From contig CALAML010000165.1 in assembly GCA_937925845.1 (NCBI GenBank), forward strand, positions 1-37,085: a stretch of DNA of 37,085 nt. Reading direction: 5' to 3'. This DNA comes from an uncultured Acidimicrobiales bacterium. GTDB lineage: Bacteria; Actinomycetota; Acidimicrobiia; Acidimicrobiales; CALAML01. The notes under the pieces are model-generated. The model saw only the letters and a list, made by a program, of their open reading frames with translations. It had not been told where the DNA came from and ran no database searches. Positions 16,046-24,887 of this stretch are shown in pieces. Positions within the stretch are counted from its first letter, which is position 1. Each line of letters opens with the position of its first letter. The position numbers and the translations under genes were made by a program.

Positions 16046-18895
16046 CTACTCGGGCCGAGCCAGCGCTGACAGGGGCGGGCAACTGCATACGAGGTTGCGG
16101 TCCCCGAAGCTGCCGTCGATTCGGTTCACCGGTGGCCAGTACTTCTGGCGCCGTAGTCCCTCGACTGGGTAGCCCGCGACCTCACGGCTGTAGGGGTGGC
16201 TCCAGTCGTCGACGATCAGATCAACCGCCGGGTGGGGGGCGTTGGTGAGGGGGTTGTCGTCGGCTGGCCAATCGCCGCTGGCGACCTGTTCGATCTCACC
16301 GGCGATGGTGATCATGGCTTCGATGAAGCGGTCGATCTCGGCCAGGCTTTCCGATTCGGTCGGTTCGATCATGAGCGTTCCGGCGACGGGGAATGACATG
16401 GTCGGGGCGTGGAAGCCGAAGTCGATCAACCGCTTCGCCACATCGTCGACGGTGATGCCGGTGCGGTCCTTGATCGGCCGGAGATCGATGATGCACTCGT
16501 GGGCGACCATATTGTTGTCGCCGGTGTAGAGCACCGGGTAATGGGGGTCCAGCTTGCGGGCGATGTAGTTGGCGCTGAGGACCGCTACCTCGGTGGCTCG
16601 ACGCAGGCCATCGGGACCCATCAGGGCGATGTAGGCCCAGGAGATGGGCAGGATTCCGGCCGAGCCGTAAGGTGCGGCGGAGATCGCGCCGGGGCCGGTG
16701 TCGGGACCGGCCTCGCCCACGATGGGGTGGTTGGGCAGGAACGGAGCCAGGTGGGAAAGGGCGGCCACGGGGCCCACACCGGGGCCGCCGCCACCGTGAG
16801 GGATGCAGAACGTTTTGTGGAGGTTGAGGTGGCTGACATCGCCGCCGAAGTGGCCGGGCCGGGCCACGCCCACCAGTGCGTTCAGGTTGGCGCCGTCGAT
16901 GTACACCTGGCCGCCGTGGTCGTGCACTTGGGCACAGATGTCGCTGATGGCGCTTTCGAACACGCCGTGGGTCGATGGGTAGGTCACCATCAGCGCCGCC
17001 AGGGCGTCGGAGTTGGCCTCGACCTTGGCTTGCAGGTCGGCGACGTCGACGTTTCCGTCATCGTCGCAGGCCACTGCCACCACCTCGAGTCCGGCCATCA
17101 CCGCGCTGGCGGCGTTGGTGCCGTGGGCGGATTCCGGGATCAGGCAGACGGTGCGGGCGTTGTCGCCCCGACTCTCGTGGTATCGGCGGATAGCGAGTAG
17201 GCCAGCGAACTCACCCTGGGAGCCGGCGTTGGGTTGCAGCGACACGGCGTCGTAGCCGGTGATCTCACAGAGCCAGGCCGAGAGCTCGTCGACCAATTGG
17301 CGATAGCCAGCGGCCTGATCGCTGGGCACGAAGGGATGAATACTGGCGAATTCGGGCCAGGTCACCGCTTCCATTTCGGTGGTGGCGTTGAGCTTCATGG
17401 TGCAGGAGCCGAGCGGGATCATCGACCGGTCGAGGGCGATGTCTCGGTCGGAGAGCGATCGGAGGTAACGCAACATCTCGGTCTCGGAGCGGTAGCTGTG
17501 GAAGACCGGGTGGGAGAGGAACTCATCATCTCGACCCAGAGGCTGGGGCACGAGGAGGTCGGCATCGTCGGGCAGAGGAGCCGTGACGCCGAAGCTGTCG
17601 AGCACGGCCTGAAGGTGGCTGTCGGTAGTGGTCTCATCCACAGAAATACCAATGGTGTTGGTGTCGACAGGCCGTAGGTTGATGCCCCGGCTGCGAGCGA
17701 CCAGCAGGACATCCTCGGCCGGTCCGGTGGTAGCGACCGTGAGGGTGTCGAAGGCGGCGTCGTTCGCAACGGTTATGTCGCCGGCCCGCAGCGCGGAGGC
17801 CAGTCGGGCGGTGTTGGTCGCCACGCGGCGGGCGATGGCGGTGAGGCCGTCGGGGCCGTGGTAGACGGCGTACATCGAAGCCATCACCGCAAGCAGCACC
17901 TGGGCGGTGCAGATGTTGGAGGTGGCTCGGTCGCGGCGAATGTGTTGTTCGCGGGTTTGAAGGGCCAGTCGAAGCGCCGGTCGACCCGCCTCATCAACCG
18001 ATACGCCAACGAGGCGGCCGGGCAGCGATCGGCGATGGTCTTCGTGGGTGGCGAGAAAGCCGGCGTGGGGTCCACCGAAGCCGAGGGGCACGCCGAAGCG
18101 TTGGCTCGACCCCACCGCAACGTCGGCCCCGAGAGCACCGGGGGAGCGGAGCAGGGTGAGGGCCAACAGGTCGGTGGCTACGCAGGCCAGGCCGCCTGCT
18201 TCGTGGACCCGGGCGATGATCGGGGCCGGATCGGTGATGGCACCGCTACTTCCCGGATACTGCAGGAGCACCCCGAAAACTTCGTCGGCGTCGAGATCAC
18301 GCTCGGGATCGCCGACCAGCACCTTGAGCCCGAGCGGCTCGGCGCGGGTGCGTACCACGTCGATGGTTTGGGGGTGGCAGTCGGCGTCGACAAAGAAGGC
18401 GGTGCTTTCCTTCTTTGTGATCCGGCGGCACATGGTCATGGCCTCAGCTGCCGCCGTGCCCTCATCGAGCATCGAGGCGTTGGCCAAGTCGAGACCGCAA
18501 AGGTCGCTGACCACGGTTTGGAAGTTGAGGAGCGCTTCGAGGCGCCCCTGGGAAATCTCGGGCTGGTACGGCGTGTAGGCGGTGTACCAGGCCGGGTTCT
18601 CAAGCACGTTGCGGCGGACCACCGGTGGGGTGACGGTGTTGTAGTAGCCCATGCCGATCATCGAGGTGGCAACGGTGTTTTGGTCGGCGATGCGGCGCAG
18701 ATCAGCGATCACCTCCGGTTCGGAGCGGGCTGGCGGGAGGCTCAGCGCATCCTGGTCGGCGATGTTGTCGGGAACTGCGGCGGCGATGACCTCATCGAGG
18801 CTGTCGAAGCCGAGGGCCTCCAGCATGGTGTTGATCTCGGGCGTGTCGGGGCCGAGATGGCGGCGTGAGAAGTCGTGGTCGGGGTGAAGGTTCAT
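16046..18895 (-). CDS. gcvP: Glycine dehydrogenase (aminomethyl-transferring), P protein
   Basis: A full-length 949-residue P protein of the single-chain type. It decarboxylates glycine with pyridoxal phosphate and loads the remaining aminomethyl group on lipoyl-GcvH. The PLP lysine is K694 in [18 protein letters not shown], followed by the family's Gly-rich loop. The N-terminal half carries [19 protein letters not shown] and [20 protein letters not shown]. The start ATG 18895 overlaps the gcvT stop in an ATGA junction, so translation is coupled and expression is set by the riboswitch in front of gcvT. The lipoamide dehydrogenase partner is not in the window, which is usual. Confidence 0.97.
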   Translation of the reverse strand: MNLHPDHDFSRRHLGPDTPEINTMLEALGFDSLDEVIAAAVPDNIADQDALSLPPARSEPEVIADLRRIADQNTVATSMIGMGYYNTVTPPVVRRNVLENPAWYTAYTPYQPEISQGRLEALLNFQTVVSDLCGLDLANASMLDEGTAAAEAMTMCRRITKKESTAFFVDADCHPQTIDVVRTRAEPLGLKVLVGDPERDLDADEVFGVLLQYPGSSGAITDPAPIIARVHEAGGLACVATDLLALTLLRSPGALGADVAVGSSQRFGVPLGFGGPHAGFLATHEDHRRSLPGRLVGVSVDEAGRPALRLALQTREQHIRRDRATSNICTAQVLLAVMASMYAVYHGPDGLTAIARRVATNTARLASALRAGDITVANDAAFDTLTVATTGPAEDVLLVARSRGINLRPVDTNTIGISVDETTTDSHLQAVLDSFGVTAPLPDDADLLVPQPLGRDDEFLSHPVFHSYRSETEMLRYLRSLSDRDIALDRSMIPLGSCTMKLNATTEMEAVTWPEFASIHPFVPSDQAAGYRQLVDELSAWLCEITGYDAVSLQPNAGSQGEFAGLLAIRRYHESRGDNARTVCLIPESAHGTNAASAVMAGLEVVAVACDDDGNVDVADLQAKVEANSDALAALMVTYPSTHGVFESAISDICAQVHDHGGQVYIDGANLNALVGVARPGHFGGDVSHLNLHKTFCIPHGGGGPGVGPVAALSHLAPFLPNHPIVGEAGPDTGPGAISAAPYGSAGILPISWAYIALMGPDGLRRATEVAVLSANYIARKLDPHYPVLYTGDNNMVAHECIIDLRPIKDRTGITVDDVAKRLIDFGFHAPTMSFPVAGTLMIEPTESESLAEIDRFIEAMITIAGEIEQVASGDWPADDNPLTNAPHPAVDLIVDDWSHPYSREVAGYPVEGLRRQKYWPPVNRIDGSFGDRNLVCSCPPLSALARPE

Positions 18896-20061
18896 GCGGT
18901 GCCTCGGTAGTAGTTGTGGGCCGTGAAGGGCAGCTCGGCGACTCGACAGGACTCGTCTCGGCCGCGGTTGTTGGCGATCAGTTCCTGGCCGATGGTCGCC
19001 AGTTCGGTCGGGACGTATCCCATGGCGATTGGTCGGTCGACGGTCGGCCCGAATCCGCCGCTGGTCACCAGACCCACGCTCGCCGATTCAGCATCGGTGT
19101 CGGGACCTCGCAGGGTGGCTCCGTCTCGTATCGGGCGTTTTCCTGAAGGCTCGATGCCGACTCGGGAACGGGTCGGGCCGTGGGCGATCTGCGCCGCGAT
19201 CACCGATGCTCCGAGGTAGTCGCCGCCTTCCCGGCGCGCCTTCTGGATCGACCAGACCAGGTCGGCTTCGACCGGGGTGATGTCTTCGGTGAGGTCTTGG
19301 CCGTAGAGGCACAAGCCGGCCTCGAGGCGAAGGGTGTCACGGGCGGCCAGGCCGGCAAACTCGACCGAGTCATGGGCCAACAACGATGTGGCCAGCTCGA
19401 CGGCGTTGTCGTTGGCGACGGAAAGCTCGAAGCCGTCCTCGCCGGTGTAGCCCGAACGACTGATGTCGACGGCGATGCCGTTGATTGTCGCCGAAGTGGA
19501 GCGCATAAACGTGAGCTCGATGGCCTCGGGTGCGAAGCCAGCGATCACGTCGGCCGCCTGTGGACCCTGTAGAGCCATCAGGGACTTGTCGTCACGGTGC
19601 ACCACCTCGATAGCGCTGTCGAGGTGGGCTCGAAGATGGGCCAGGTCGACGGCCTTACGGGCTCCGTTGACCACCAGCCCGAGGTGGTGGCCATGGTTGG
19701 TCACGATCAGGTCATCGATGATGCCGCCCCGGTCGTTGGTGAGGCAGGTGTAGCGGGCCCGACCTTCGGCCAGGGTCTGGATGGCGGCGGGTACCAGCTT
19801 CTCCAGGGCCGCCGCCGCGCCATCGCCGTGGAGTTCGACGATGCCCATGTGGCTCACATCAAAAAGTGATGCTGCGTTTCGGGTGTGTTGGTGCTCGGCG
19901 ACCGGACCGTCGGCGTAGCGCATCGGGAGCTCGTAGCCGGCGAAGGGCCCCATCCGTGCGTCGTGGTCGAGGTGGAGCAGATGCAGCGCGGTCTGTTCCA
20001 GGCTCGGTTCAGAGGCTGGAGCCTTCGGAGCCGTGCTCTCGGGGGTGTCGCTGTCGGTCAC
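18892..20061 (-). CDS. gcvT: Glycine cleavage system T protein (aminomethyltransferase)
   Basis: A 389-residue tetrahydrofolate-dependent enzyme that releases ammonia from aminomethyl-GcvH and makes 5,10-methylene-THF. Family landmarks are [13 protein letters not shown], the [17 protein letters not shown] segment, [11 protein letters not shown] and [12 protein letters not shown]. The first 25 residues ([20 protein letters not shown]) are a polar extension not needed by the fold. The GTG start at 20061 is preceded by AAAGAGG six bases away on the minus strand. It is first in the gcvT-gcvP operon and lies 38 bases after the tandem glycine riboswitch. Confidence 0.96.
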   Translation of the reverse strand: MTDSDTPESTAPKAPASEPSLEQTALHLLHLDHDARMGPFAGYELPMRYADGPVAEHQHTRNAASLFDVSHMGIVELHGDGAAAALEKLVPAAIQTLAEGRARYTCLTNDRGGIIDDLIVTNHGHHLGLVVNGARKAVDLAHLRAHLDSAIEVVHRDDKSLMALQGPQAADVIAGFAPEAIELTFMRSTSATINGIAVDISRSGYTGEDGFELSVANDNAVELATSLLAHDSVEFAGLAARDTLRLEAGLCLYGQDLTEDITPVEADLVWSIQKARREGGDYLGASVIAAQIAHGPTRSRVGIEPSGKRPIRDGATLRGPDTDAESASVGLVTSGGFGPTVDRPIAMGYVPTELATIGQELIANNRGRDESCRVAELPFTAHNYYRGTA

Positions 20062-20098
20062 GGGCGGCCTCTTTCAGTGGGTGCAGGTAGTTTGCCCC

Positions 20099-20274
20099 CA
20101 TCTGTCGGAAACCTGAGAGATTCACCGGAGGATCCGGCTTGCCCCTTTGGTGGCGTCGAACCAGGTTCGCCGCACTCTCCAGATGTGCCTGTTCCGGCCG
20201 GTCCTTTGTGCCTGAGAGATTCCGGGGAGGTTGCTCCTTCGGCGGCCCCACAGGGGGACGCTCTCCCGGCCGGT
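20099..20274 (-). promoter_or_regulatory. Tandem glycine riboswitch (two aptamers) in front of gcvT
   Basis: On the minus strand two glycine aptamers follow each other. Aptamer 1 is closed by the self-complementary CCGGCCGG at 20267-20274 pairing with 20194-20201. It contains GGGAGAG, GCCGAAGGAGCAA and AATCTCTCAGGC. Aptamer 2 is closed by CATCTG (20180-20185) with CAGATG (20099-20104). It contains GGAGAGTGC, CACCAAAGGGGCAA and GAATCTCTCAGG. These are the conserved core elements of the gcvT motif. The short linker and paired aptamers match the known class that turns on glycine cleavage genes when glycine is abundant. No hairpin with a T run lies between aptamer 2 and the start, so control of translation is more likely than termination. 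Confidence 0.95.
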
Positions 20275-20290
20275 ATCAACAGCAGTTTTT

Positions 20291-20296
20291 ATGGTA
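20291..20296 (-). promoter_or_regulatory. -10 box TACCAT for the riboswitch-gcvTP transcript
   Basis: On the minus strand TACCAT lies 16 bases before the first P1 stem of the riboswitch, so a transcript starting near 20284 would contain the whole element. The -35 is not clear. Confidence 0.4.
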
Positions 20297-20392
20297 GCGC
20301 AGCTCAACGCCTGTTGGCTTGACGGCGCGCCAAATTTCGGCCGGCGCCGACCGCCTTGCTCGGCTCAGTCTTTGCTCAGCTAGGTCTTTTGC

Positions 20393-21109
20393 TCAGCTCA
20401 GTTGACCGGCCCATTCGAGAGCTTCGTTGAAGTCGAACGCTCCCTGCCATTGGACTGCACCCTGGCCCGATGGGGTAGCCACGATGGCGTTGGGTTGCCC
20501 ACGAACGCCGAAGTGGGCCCAGGAATCAAAGCCCGGATCCCAGTACATCTCAAAGGACTCGATACCGAATTCGTCGCGGAACTGTTCAGCTTCTTCAAAG
20601 CTGTCCTGGGTGCCGAGTCCGACGATTCGAATCTTGTCACCATTCTCCCGAGCAAACTGCTCGAGTTCGGGCGCTTCGGCCCGGCAGAACGGTCAGTGGG
20701 GGGCATAGAACCAGAAGAGGATGGGCTGGTCTCCGGTGCCGAGATCGGCGAGATCGACCTCACCACCGTCGATCACGTTTTGGAGGGTGACGGAGGGGAG
20801 ATCCGACACGTTGGCGGCCTGCTCGGTGCTGTCTCCCCCGTCATCACCGCTCTCGTTGCCGCTGGCTTCGGCGGAATCATCGCCATCATCAGCCGATCCG
20901 TCGGCCGGGGTCGTTTCGGAGTCTTCAGCCTCGGAACTGTCGTCCGTGGCATCACCTCCGTCGTCGGCGGTGGCACCGGCGGAATCGGCGGATTCTTCAG
21001 TCGATTCGGCGGTGCTTTGGGCGGTGGGCTCTTCGCTGTCGCCACCGCATGCGGTGATGCCGAGGGCAAGGGCGATAGCGAAACCGAGATTTCGGGAGGA
21101 ATTCTTCAC
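20393..21109 (-). CDS. Thioredoxin/TlpA-like lipoprotein, predicted selenoprotein (UPFC redox motif)
   Basis: Reading through one in-frame TGA (20693-20695) gives a 238-residue protein. Residues 1-21 are a lipoprotein signal with lipobox ITAC. An acidic Ser/Asp/Glu/Ala-rich linker runs to about residue 95. A thioredoxin-like domain follows: LPSVTLQNVIDGGEVDLADL, ILFWFYAPH, then U139-P-F-C142-RAEAPELEQFA. The TGA falls exactly where thioredoxins have the first Cys of C-x-x-C. After it, 99 codons continue a normal TlpA/ResA fold (IRIVGLGTQDSFEEAEQF, then HFGVRGQPNAIVATPSGQ) to TGA 20393-20395. It is predicted to act outside the membrane as a thiol-disulfide or peroxide reductant. The start is GTG 21109. 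A broken gene is the alternative, but the intact downstream frame argues against it. The sel genes are not in the window. Confidence 0.82.
20657..20687 (-). promoter_or_regulatory. Candidate bacterial SECIS hairpin just after the UGA
   Basis: In the minus-strand mRNA the upper stem CGGGC (20683-20679) pairs with GCCCG (20672-20668) around loop CGAAGC. CUGC (20687-20684) can pair with GCAG (20660-20657) below it. The upper stem begins nine bases after the UGA, close to the position of the apical SECIS stem in E. coli fdhF. The loop includes a G, but SelB specificity cannot be judged by eye. Confidence 0.5.
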
Positions 21110-21232
21110 GGGTGCCCATAACCCCGCGGCCGCCGGCGCTATTCCAATAATCGCGACGAGTCAGCCACGGACCGACTTGTCGGCGCGTTCGGTGCTGGCA
21201 TTCCGATCGGCTGTTCATGAGTCTGGCGCTGA

Positions 21233-21238
21233 TATGGT
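21233..21238 (+). promoter_or_regulatory. -10 box TATGGT for the cyclophilin gene
   Basis: The box ends seven bases before ATG 21246. It overlaps the alternative ATG at 21234 and so argues against that start. Confidence 0.5.
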
Positions 21239-21245
21239 GCGATCC

Positions 21246-21800
21246 ATGACACTGTCTTGCCCCGAAGCCGATGGCTCCAGCCCCCGCACGACCTCTTTTC
21301 CGGAAGCACCTCCGATGTGCATCGATCCGGCCAAGACCTACACCGCCGAGATGGTGACCTCGATGGGCAGCCTGTCGATCGACCTGTTTGCCTCGTCGGC
21401 ACCGGCCACGGTCAACAACTTCGTGTTCCTGGCTCGCTACCACTACTACGATGGCCTGACCTTTCACCGGATCATCTCCGGCTTCGTCTGCCAGGGCGGC
21501 TGCCCTCAGGGCAGCGGTACCGGCGGTCCGGGTTACAAGTTCGCCGATGAACTTCCGGCCCCGGGCGCCTACAAGATCGGCTCGCTGGCCATGGCCAACG
21601 CCGGTCCCGATACCAACGGCAGCCAGTTCTTCCTGATCAGTGGCCCCAACGGCGCCGGCCTCCCGCCGCAGTACGCCCTGTTTGGTCAGGTCACCTCCGG
21701 CCTGGAGATCGTTGAGGCCATGCAAAACGTCGAGACCGGTCGCGGCGACAAGCCCAAGACCGACGTCGTCATCGAATCGGTCACGATCACCGAGGCCTGA
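21246..21800 (+). CDS. Cyclophilin-type peptidyl-prolyl cis-trans isomerase
   Basis: A 184-residue protein with a cyclophilin domain from about residue 30 to the end. The active-site strand YDGLTFHRIISGFVCQGG holds the catalytic Arg, and GSLAMANAGPDTNGSQFFL and ALFGQVTSGLEIV complete the fold. It catalyses prolyl isomerisation during protein folding. There is no signal peptide; the first 25 residues are polar and Ser/Pro-rich, so the enzyme is cytoplasmic, like PpiB. It is followed by its own terminator and faces the selenoprotein gene divergently, with 136 bases between the two starts. Confidence 0.93.
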   Translation: MTLSCPEADGSSPRTTSFPEAPPMCIDPAKTYTAEMVTSMGSLSIDLFASSAPATVNNFVFLARYHYYDGLTFHRIISGFVCQGGCPQGSGTGGPGYKFADELPAPGAYKIGSLAMANAGPDTNGSQFFLISGPNGAGLPPQYALFGQVTSGLEIVEAMQNVETGRGDKPKTDVVIESVTITEA

Positions 21801-21829
21801 TTATCGGGGCCAGCTGAATCGATCCTGAG

Positions 21830-21860
21830 CACCGGTGTCGCCACGGCGGCGCCGGTGTTT
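21830..21860 (+). terminator. Terminator hairpin after the cyclophilin gene
   Basis: A 12-bp stem pairs 21830-21841 (CACCGGTGTCGC) with 21846-21857 (GCGGCGCCGGTG), including two G-T pairs, around a CACG loop. TTT follows directly. It lies 30 bases after the stop codon. Confidence 0.6.
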
Positions 21861-21900
21861 CGCGTCCGCCCCAACAACCGCGACTTTGCTCAGCAATCCT

Positions 21901-22398
21901 TTATACGTCGCCGACGTGCACTGGTTCTTCTGGGATGTTGCCGGCGGCCAGATCGGGGAGGAACTGGCGAAGGTGGGTGGGCAGCGTGTTGACGTCGCTG
22001 GCCATAAGCTCGTCGACCGGCCACCACCGGTTTCCCATAAACGCGGCCGCTTCGAGGAACTCGAGGTGCTGGGGCTGGCTATCGACCACGTCGGCGCTGT
22101 TCACCCAAGCCACATGAATAAACTCGTCCTGGTCGAAATGGATCCCGCCGAACTCGAACACCGCATGTTGAGTGAACACCACGGGGCCCATCCGAGGGAT
22201 GATGCCGGTTTCTTCGTAGCACTCACGAGCGGCGGCGGTGGCGGTGTCTTCGCCGGGGTCGATACCTCCACCCGGGATCTCCCACCACGTCGGTTTCGAC
22301 GCGTCAGCCGGGTCGCGGCTCTCGATCAGGAAGACCCGCTGGGTCTCATCGAGCACGATGACTCGGGCGGCGTTTCGGCGCATTGTCCAGGGACTCAC
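21901..22398 (-). CDS. Nudix hydrolase
   Basis: A 165-residue protein with a complete Nudix box: G44-x5-E50-x7-R58-E59-C60-x-E62-E63-x-G65-I66. These glutamates bind the Mg ions that drive hydrolysis of a nucleoside diphosphate linked to another moiety. The domain begins with a strand of the AARVIVLDE type and ends in a short acidic tail; the substrate cannot be assigned. The start is GTG 22398, with TAGAAC six bases upstream on the minus strand as a poor -10 match. ATG 22383 is an alternative. It is divergent from aroC with 47 bases between the starts. Confidence 0.9.
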   Translation of the reverse strand: MSPWTMRRNAARVIVLDETQRVFLIESRDPADASKPTWWEIPGGGIDPGEDTATAAARECYEETGIIPRMGPVVFTQHAVFEFGGIHFDQDEFIHVAWVNSADVVDSQPQHLEFLEAAAFMGNRWWPVDELMASDVNTLPTHLRQFLPDLAAGNIPEEPVHVGDV

Positions 22399-22431
22399 CC
22401 CCGAGTTCTACCGCGTGGGGGTCCAAACCGC

Positions 22432-22437
22432 TACCGT
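22432..22437 (+). promoter_or_regulatory. -10 box TACCGT for aroC
   Basis: The box ends eight bases before ATG 22446 and supports that start, because the frame is open well upstream of it. Confidence 0.45.
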
Positions 22438-22445
22438 TGGCTCGG

Positions 22446-23543
22446 ATGAGTTCCTCAACCGGACGCCTGTTTCGACTCTCCACCTTCGGTGAATCCCATG
22501 GGGGTGCCGTGGGTGTGGTGCTGGACGGCTGCCCGCCAAGGCTGGCCCTGACCGAGGCCGACATTCAACCCGACCTGGATCGTCGTCGCCCCGGCCAGTC
22601 GCGTCTGGTAACCCAGCGTGACGAGGCCGACCAGGTGCAGATCCTTTCCGGCACCTTCGAGGGGCGCACCCTCGGCACCCCGATCGCCATGGTGGTGCAC
22701 AACAAGGACGCCCGGCCGGGTGCCTATGCCGACTTCGCTGATCGGTTTCGGCCCTCGCATGCCGACTACACCACCGAGGCCAAATACGGCATACGGAACT
22801 GGCAGGGTGGCGGTAGGGCCAGTGCCAGGGAAACGATTGGCCGGGTCGCCGCTGGTGCTGTTGCTCGCAAACTGTTGGCCGAGGTGGCCGGTATTGAGGT
22901 GCTGGCCTGGGTCAGCCAGGTTCACAACATCGAGGCCACCGTCGACGCCGAGGTTGTTGGCCTGGACGCAGTTGAGGCCACCCCCACGCGTTGTCCCGAC
23001 CCGGTTGCGGCCGAGGCCATGGTGAGTGCGATCGAGGCAGCCCGGTCGAACGGCGACTCTCTCGGAGGGGTCGTGACCTGCGTGGCTCGCTCGGTTCCCA
23101 CCGGGCTGGGGGCGCCGGTCTTCGACAAGCTGGAGGCGGAGTTGGCCGCGGCCATGATGTCGCTTCCGGCCACCAAAGGCTTTGAGATCGGCTCCGGCTT
23201 CGGGGGCACCCGCATGACCGGACTGGAACACAACGATGCGTTTGTTGCCGGTTCGGACGGTCAGCCCCGGACCCGCACCAATCACTCAGGTGGTATCCAG
23301 GGCGGGATCAGCAACGGTGAAACGATCACCCTGCGGATCGGCTTTAAGCCGACGGCCACTATTACCAGCGAACAGGACACGGTCGACCGGGACGGCAACG
23401 AGGTGACTCTTGCCGCCCGTGGTCGTCACGATCCGTGTGTGTTGCCACGCGCCGTGCCGATGGTTGAAGCCGGGGTGCTGAACGTGCTGGCCGACCACTG
23501 GTTGCTTCAGCAGGCCACCGACGTTCTGAAGCCGCTCGAATAG
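22446..23543 (+). CDS. aroC: Chorismate synthase
   Basis: A 365-residue enzyme for the last shikimate-pathway step: it eliminates phosphate from 5-enolpyruvylshikimate-3-phosphate, using reduced FMN, to give chorismate. Family signatures run the full length: [20 protein letters not shown] near the start, [19 protein letters not shown] in the middle, [13 protein letters not shown], and [16 protein letters not shown] near the end. ATG 22446 yields [20 protein letters not shown], the usual family start. No other shikimate gene is nearby, so aroC is separated here from the aroK/aroB cluster it often joins in Actinobacteria. Confidence 0.97.
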   Translation: MSSSTGRLFRLSTFGESHGGAVGVVLDGCPPRLALTEADIQPDLDRRRPGQSRLVTQRDEADQVQILSGTFEGRTLGTPIAMVVHNKDARPGAYADFADRFRPSHADYTTEAKYGIRNWQGGGRASARETIGRVAAGAVARKLLAEVAGIEVLAWVSQVHNIEATVDAEVVGLDAVEATPTRCPDPVAAEAMVSAIEAARSNGDSLGGVVTCVARSVPTGLGAPVFDKLEAELAAAMMSLPATKGFEIGSGFGGTRMTGLEHNDAFVAGSDGQPRTRTNHSGGIQGGISNGETITLRIGFKPTATITSEQDTVDRDGNEVTLAARGRHDPCVLPRAVPMVEAGVLNVLADHWLLQQATDVLKPLE

Positions 23544-23593
23544 TTCGAAGCGTTCGAAGCGTTTCGGCCGGTGCTGGCGAGCGCCTGAGGTGT

Positions 23594-24784
23594 TTAAGGC
23601 GCGGTCTGTTCGATGGCCCGCAAAAGGTCGGCTTCAAGATCGTCGCCGTGCTCGAGGCCCACGGAGATGCGCATGGTGCCGGGCCCGATGCCAGCATCGA
23701 CCAACTCGGCATCGGTCATGCCCGCATGGGTGGTGGAGGCTGGGTGGGTAAGCAGCGTTTCCGGTCCACCCATTGAGGTGGCGACGCGGAGCAACTGGGC
23801 CGCGTCACAAACCGCTCGGGCATGGTCGCGCCCTCCGGCCAGGTCGAAGGCCAGGATGCCGCCGGTGCCGCGCATCTGTTGGCGGGCCAGCTCATACTGC
23901 GGGTGGCTTTCCAGGCCGGGGTAGCGCACCTGGCTGACCGCACGGTGCTTTTCGAGAGCAGTAGCCAGCTGTTGGGCACTTTCGCACTGCCGGCTGAAGC
24001 GGACCGGGAGAGTGCGCATACCCCGCAGGCCGTTCATGGCATCGAACGGTGAAGCCGACGCTCCCTGGAGCACCGCAAAGCCCCATACCCAGTCGAGGAG
24101 TTCTCGGGCTCCGGCGATCACCCCGAGCGTGGCGTCGTTGTGTCCGGCCAGGGCCTTCGTCGCCGAATGGATCACGAGGTCGGCGCCATGGTCGAGCGGA
24201 CGCTGAGCCAGTGGCGTGCCGAGGGTGGAGTCCACCACCTTGATCGGGCCCACCAGCTGCCCGAAGGCGCTGAGGTCGACCAGGTCGAGTTGGGGGTTGG
24301 CCGGGGTCTCGGCGAGGGCCAGCACCGTGCGACCGGGCTCGACGGCATCGACCCAGGCCTGCGGGTTGGTTGCGTCCACCAGGGTCACATCGATTCCGAA
24401 ACGACGGGCGGCGCCGAGCAGAAGCTGCTTGGTGCCGCCGTAGAGCTGGTGCTGGCTGACGATATGGTTTCCAGCTGAGCAGATGCCGAGGACCACCGCG
24501 GTCAGAGCCCCCATGCCCGACGCGGTAGCCAGCGCCGCTTCCGCACCCTCGAGCTCGGCCAGTGCGTCTTCGAACGCTCGGACACTGGGATTACCAAAGC
24601 GGCTGTAGAAGTGGGTGGGGCTTGGCGTGGTGGCCAGGCGGGCCGCACTTTCGAGGTCCTCCGACTCAAACGTGGTGCTGGCCCACAGCAGCGGTGCCAG
24701 GGCTCGCTGGTTGTCGGAGCGGCCCGCGGTCACCGCTCGCGTGTCCGGGTGAAGGTGGGGGTCATTGTTGCTGGTTACGGCCAC
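23594..24784 (-). CDS. Cys/Met metabolism PLP-dependent enzyme (cystathionine gamma-synthase or lyase type)
   Basis: A 396-residue fold-type-I PLP enzyme. YSRFGNPSV (Y60) binds PLP phosphate from the neighbouring subunit, D185 in KVVDSTLGTP contacts the pyridine nitrogen, and K210 in HSATKALAGHND forms the Schiff base. Other family segments are ASGMGALTAVV and HQLYGGTKQLL. The family covers cystathionine gamma-synthase, cystathionine lyases, methionine gamma-lyase and O-acetylhomoserine sulfhydrylase, and I cannot separate these by eye. The GTG start at 24784 sits six bases behind a -10 box. No other sulfur gene adjoins. Confidence 0.9.
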   Translation of the reverse strand: MAVTSNNDPHLHPDTRAVTAGRSDNQRALAPLLWASTTFESEDLESAARLATTPSPTHFYSRFGNPSVRAFEDALAELEGAEAALATASGMGALTAVVLGICSAGNHIVSQHQLYGGTKQLLLGAARRFGIDVTLVDATNPQAWVDAVEPGRTVLALAETPANPQLDLVDLSAFGQLVGPIKVVDSTLGTPLAQRPLDHGADLVIHSATKALAGHNDATLGVIAGARELLDWVWGFAVLQGASASPFDAMNGLRGMRTLPVRFSRQCESAQQLATALEKHRAVSQVRYPGLESHPQYELARQQMRGTGGILAFDLAGGRDHARAVCDAAQLLRVATSMGGPETLLTHPASTTHAGMTDAELVDAGIGPGTMRISVGLEHGDDLEADLLRAIEQTAP

Positions 24785-24790
24785 GCCCGC

Positions 24791-24796
24791 ACCCTA
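24791..24796 (-). promoter_or_regulatory. -10 box TAGGGT for the PLP enzyme gene
   Basis: On the minus strand the box ends six bases before GTG 24784. The intergenic space to the divergent fusion gene is about 100 bases and holds both promoters. Confidence 0.5.
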
Positions 24797-24875
24797 GTTT
24801 GGCTGGTGCCGGTAAACCAGACAATATTGGTCGGGTATTGCGCCCGGCCCATGCTCCCCTCGACAGAAGGCTCGA

Positions 24876-24881
24876 TAGCGT
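24876..24881 (+). promoter_or_regulatory. -10 box TAGCGT for the methyltransferase/5-FCL fusion
   Basis: The box ends six bases before GTG 24888 and only three before GTG 24885, so the second GTG is the better start. Confidence 0.4.
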
Positions 24882-24887
24882 GGGGTG

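Noticed and set aside
16409-18868. Long plus-strand frames antisense to gcvP (16409-17200 and 17858-18868)
   Set aside because: They are shadows caused by high GC at third positions of gcvP, with Gly/Val/His-rich noise and no homology features.
20329-20352. GC-rich near-palindrome after the selenoprotein stop as a terminator
   Set aside because: The stem is only about five pairs with a tight loop, and only three T follow, so termination cannot be supported.
20398-20766. A 122-codon minus-strand frame overlapping the selenoprotein's C-terminal half
   Set aside because: It is in another frame and reads as Ser/Pro/Arg-rich noise, whereas the frame through the TGA carries the thioredoxin motifs.
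20393-21109. The thioredoxin-like gene as a frameshifted or nonsense pseudogene
   Set aside because: The frame does not shift, codon bias and fold continue for 99 codons after the TGA, and the TGA falls exactly on the redox Cys position.
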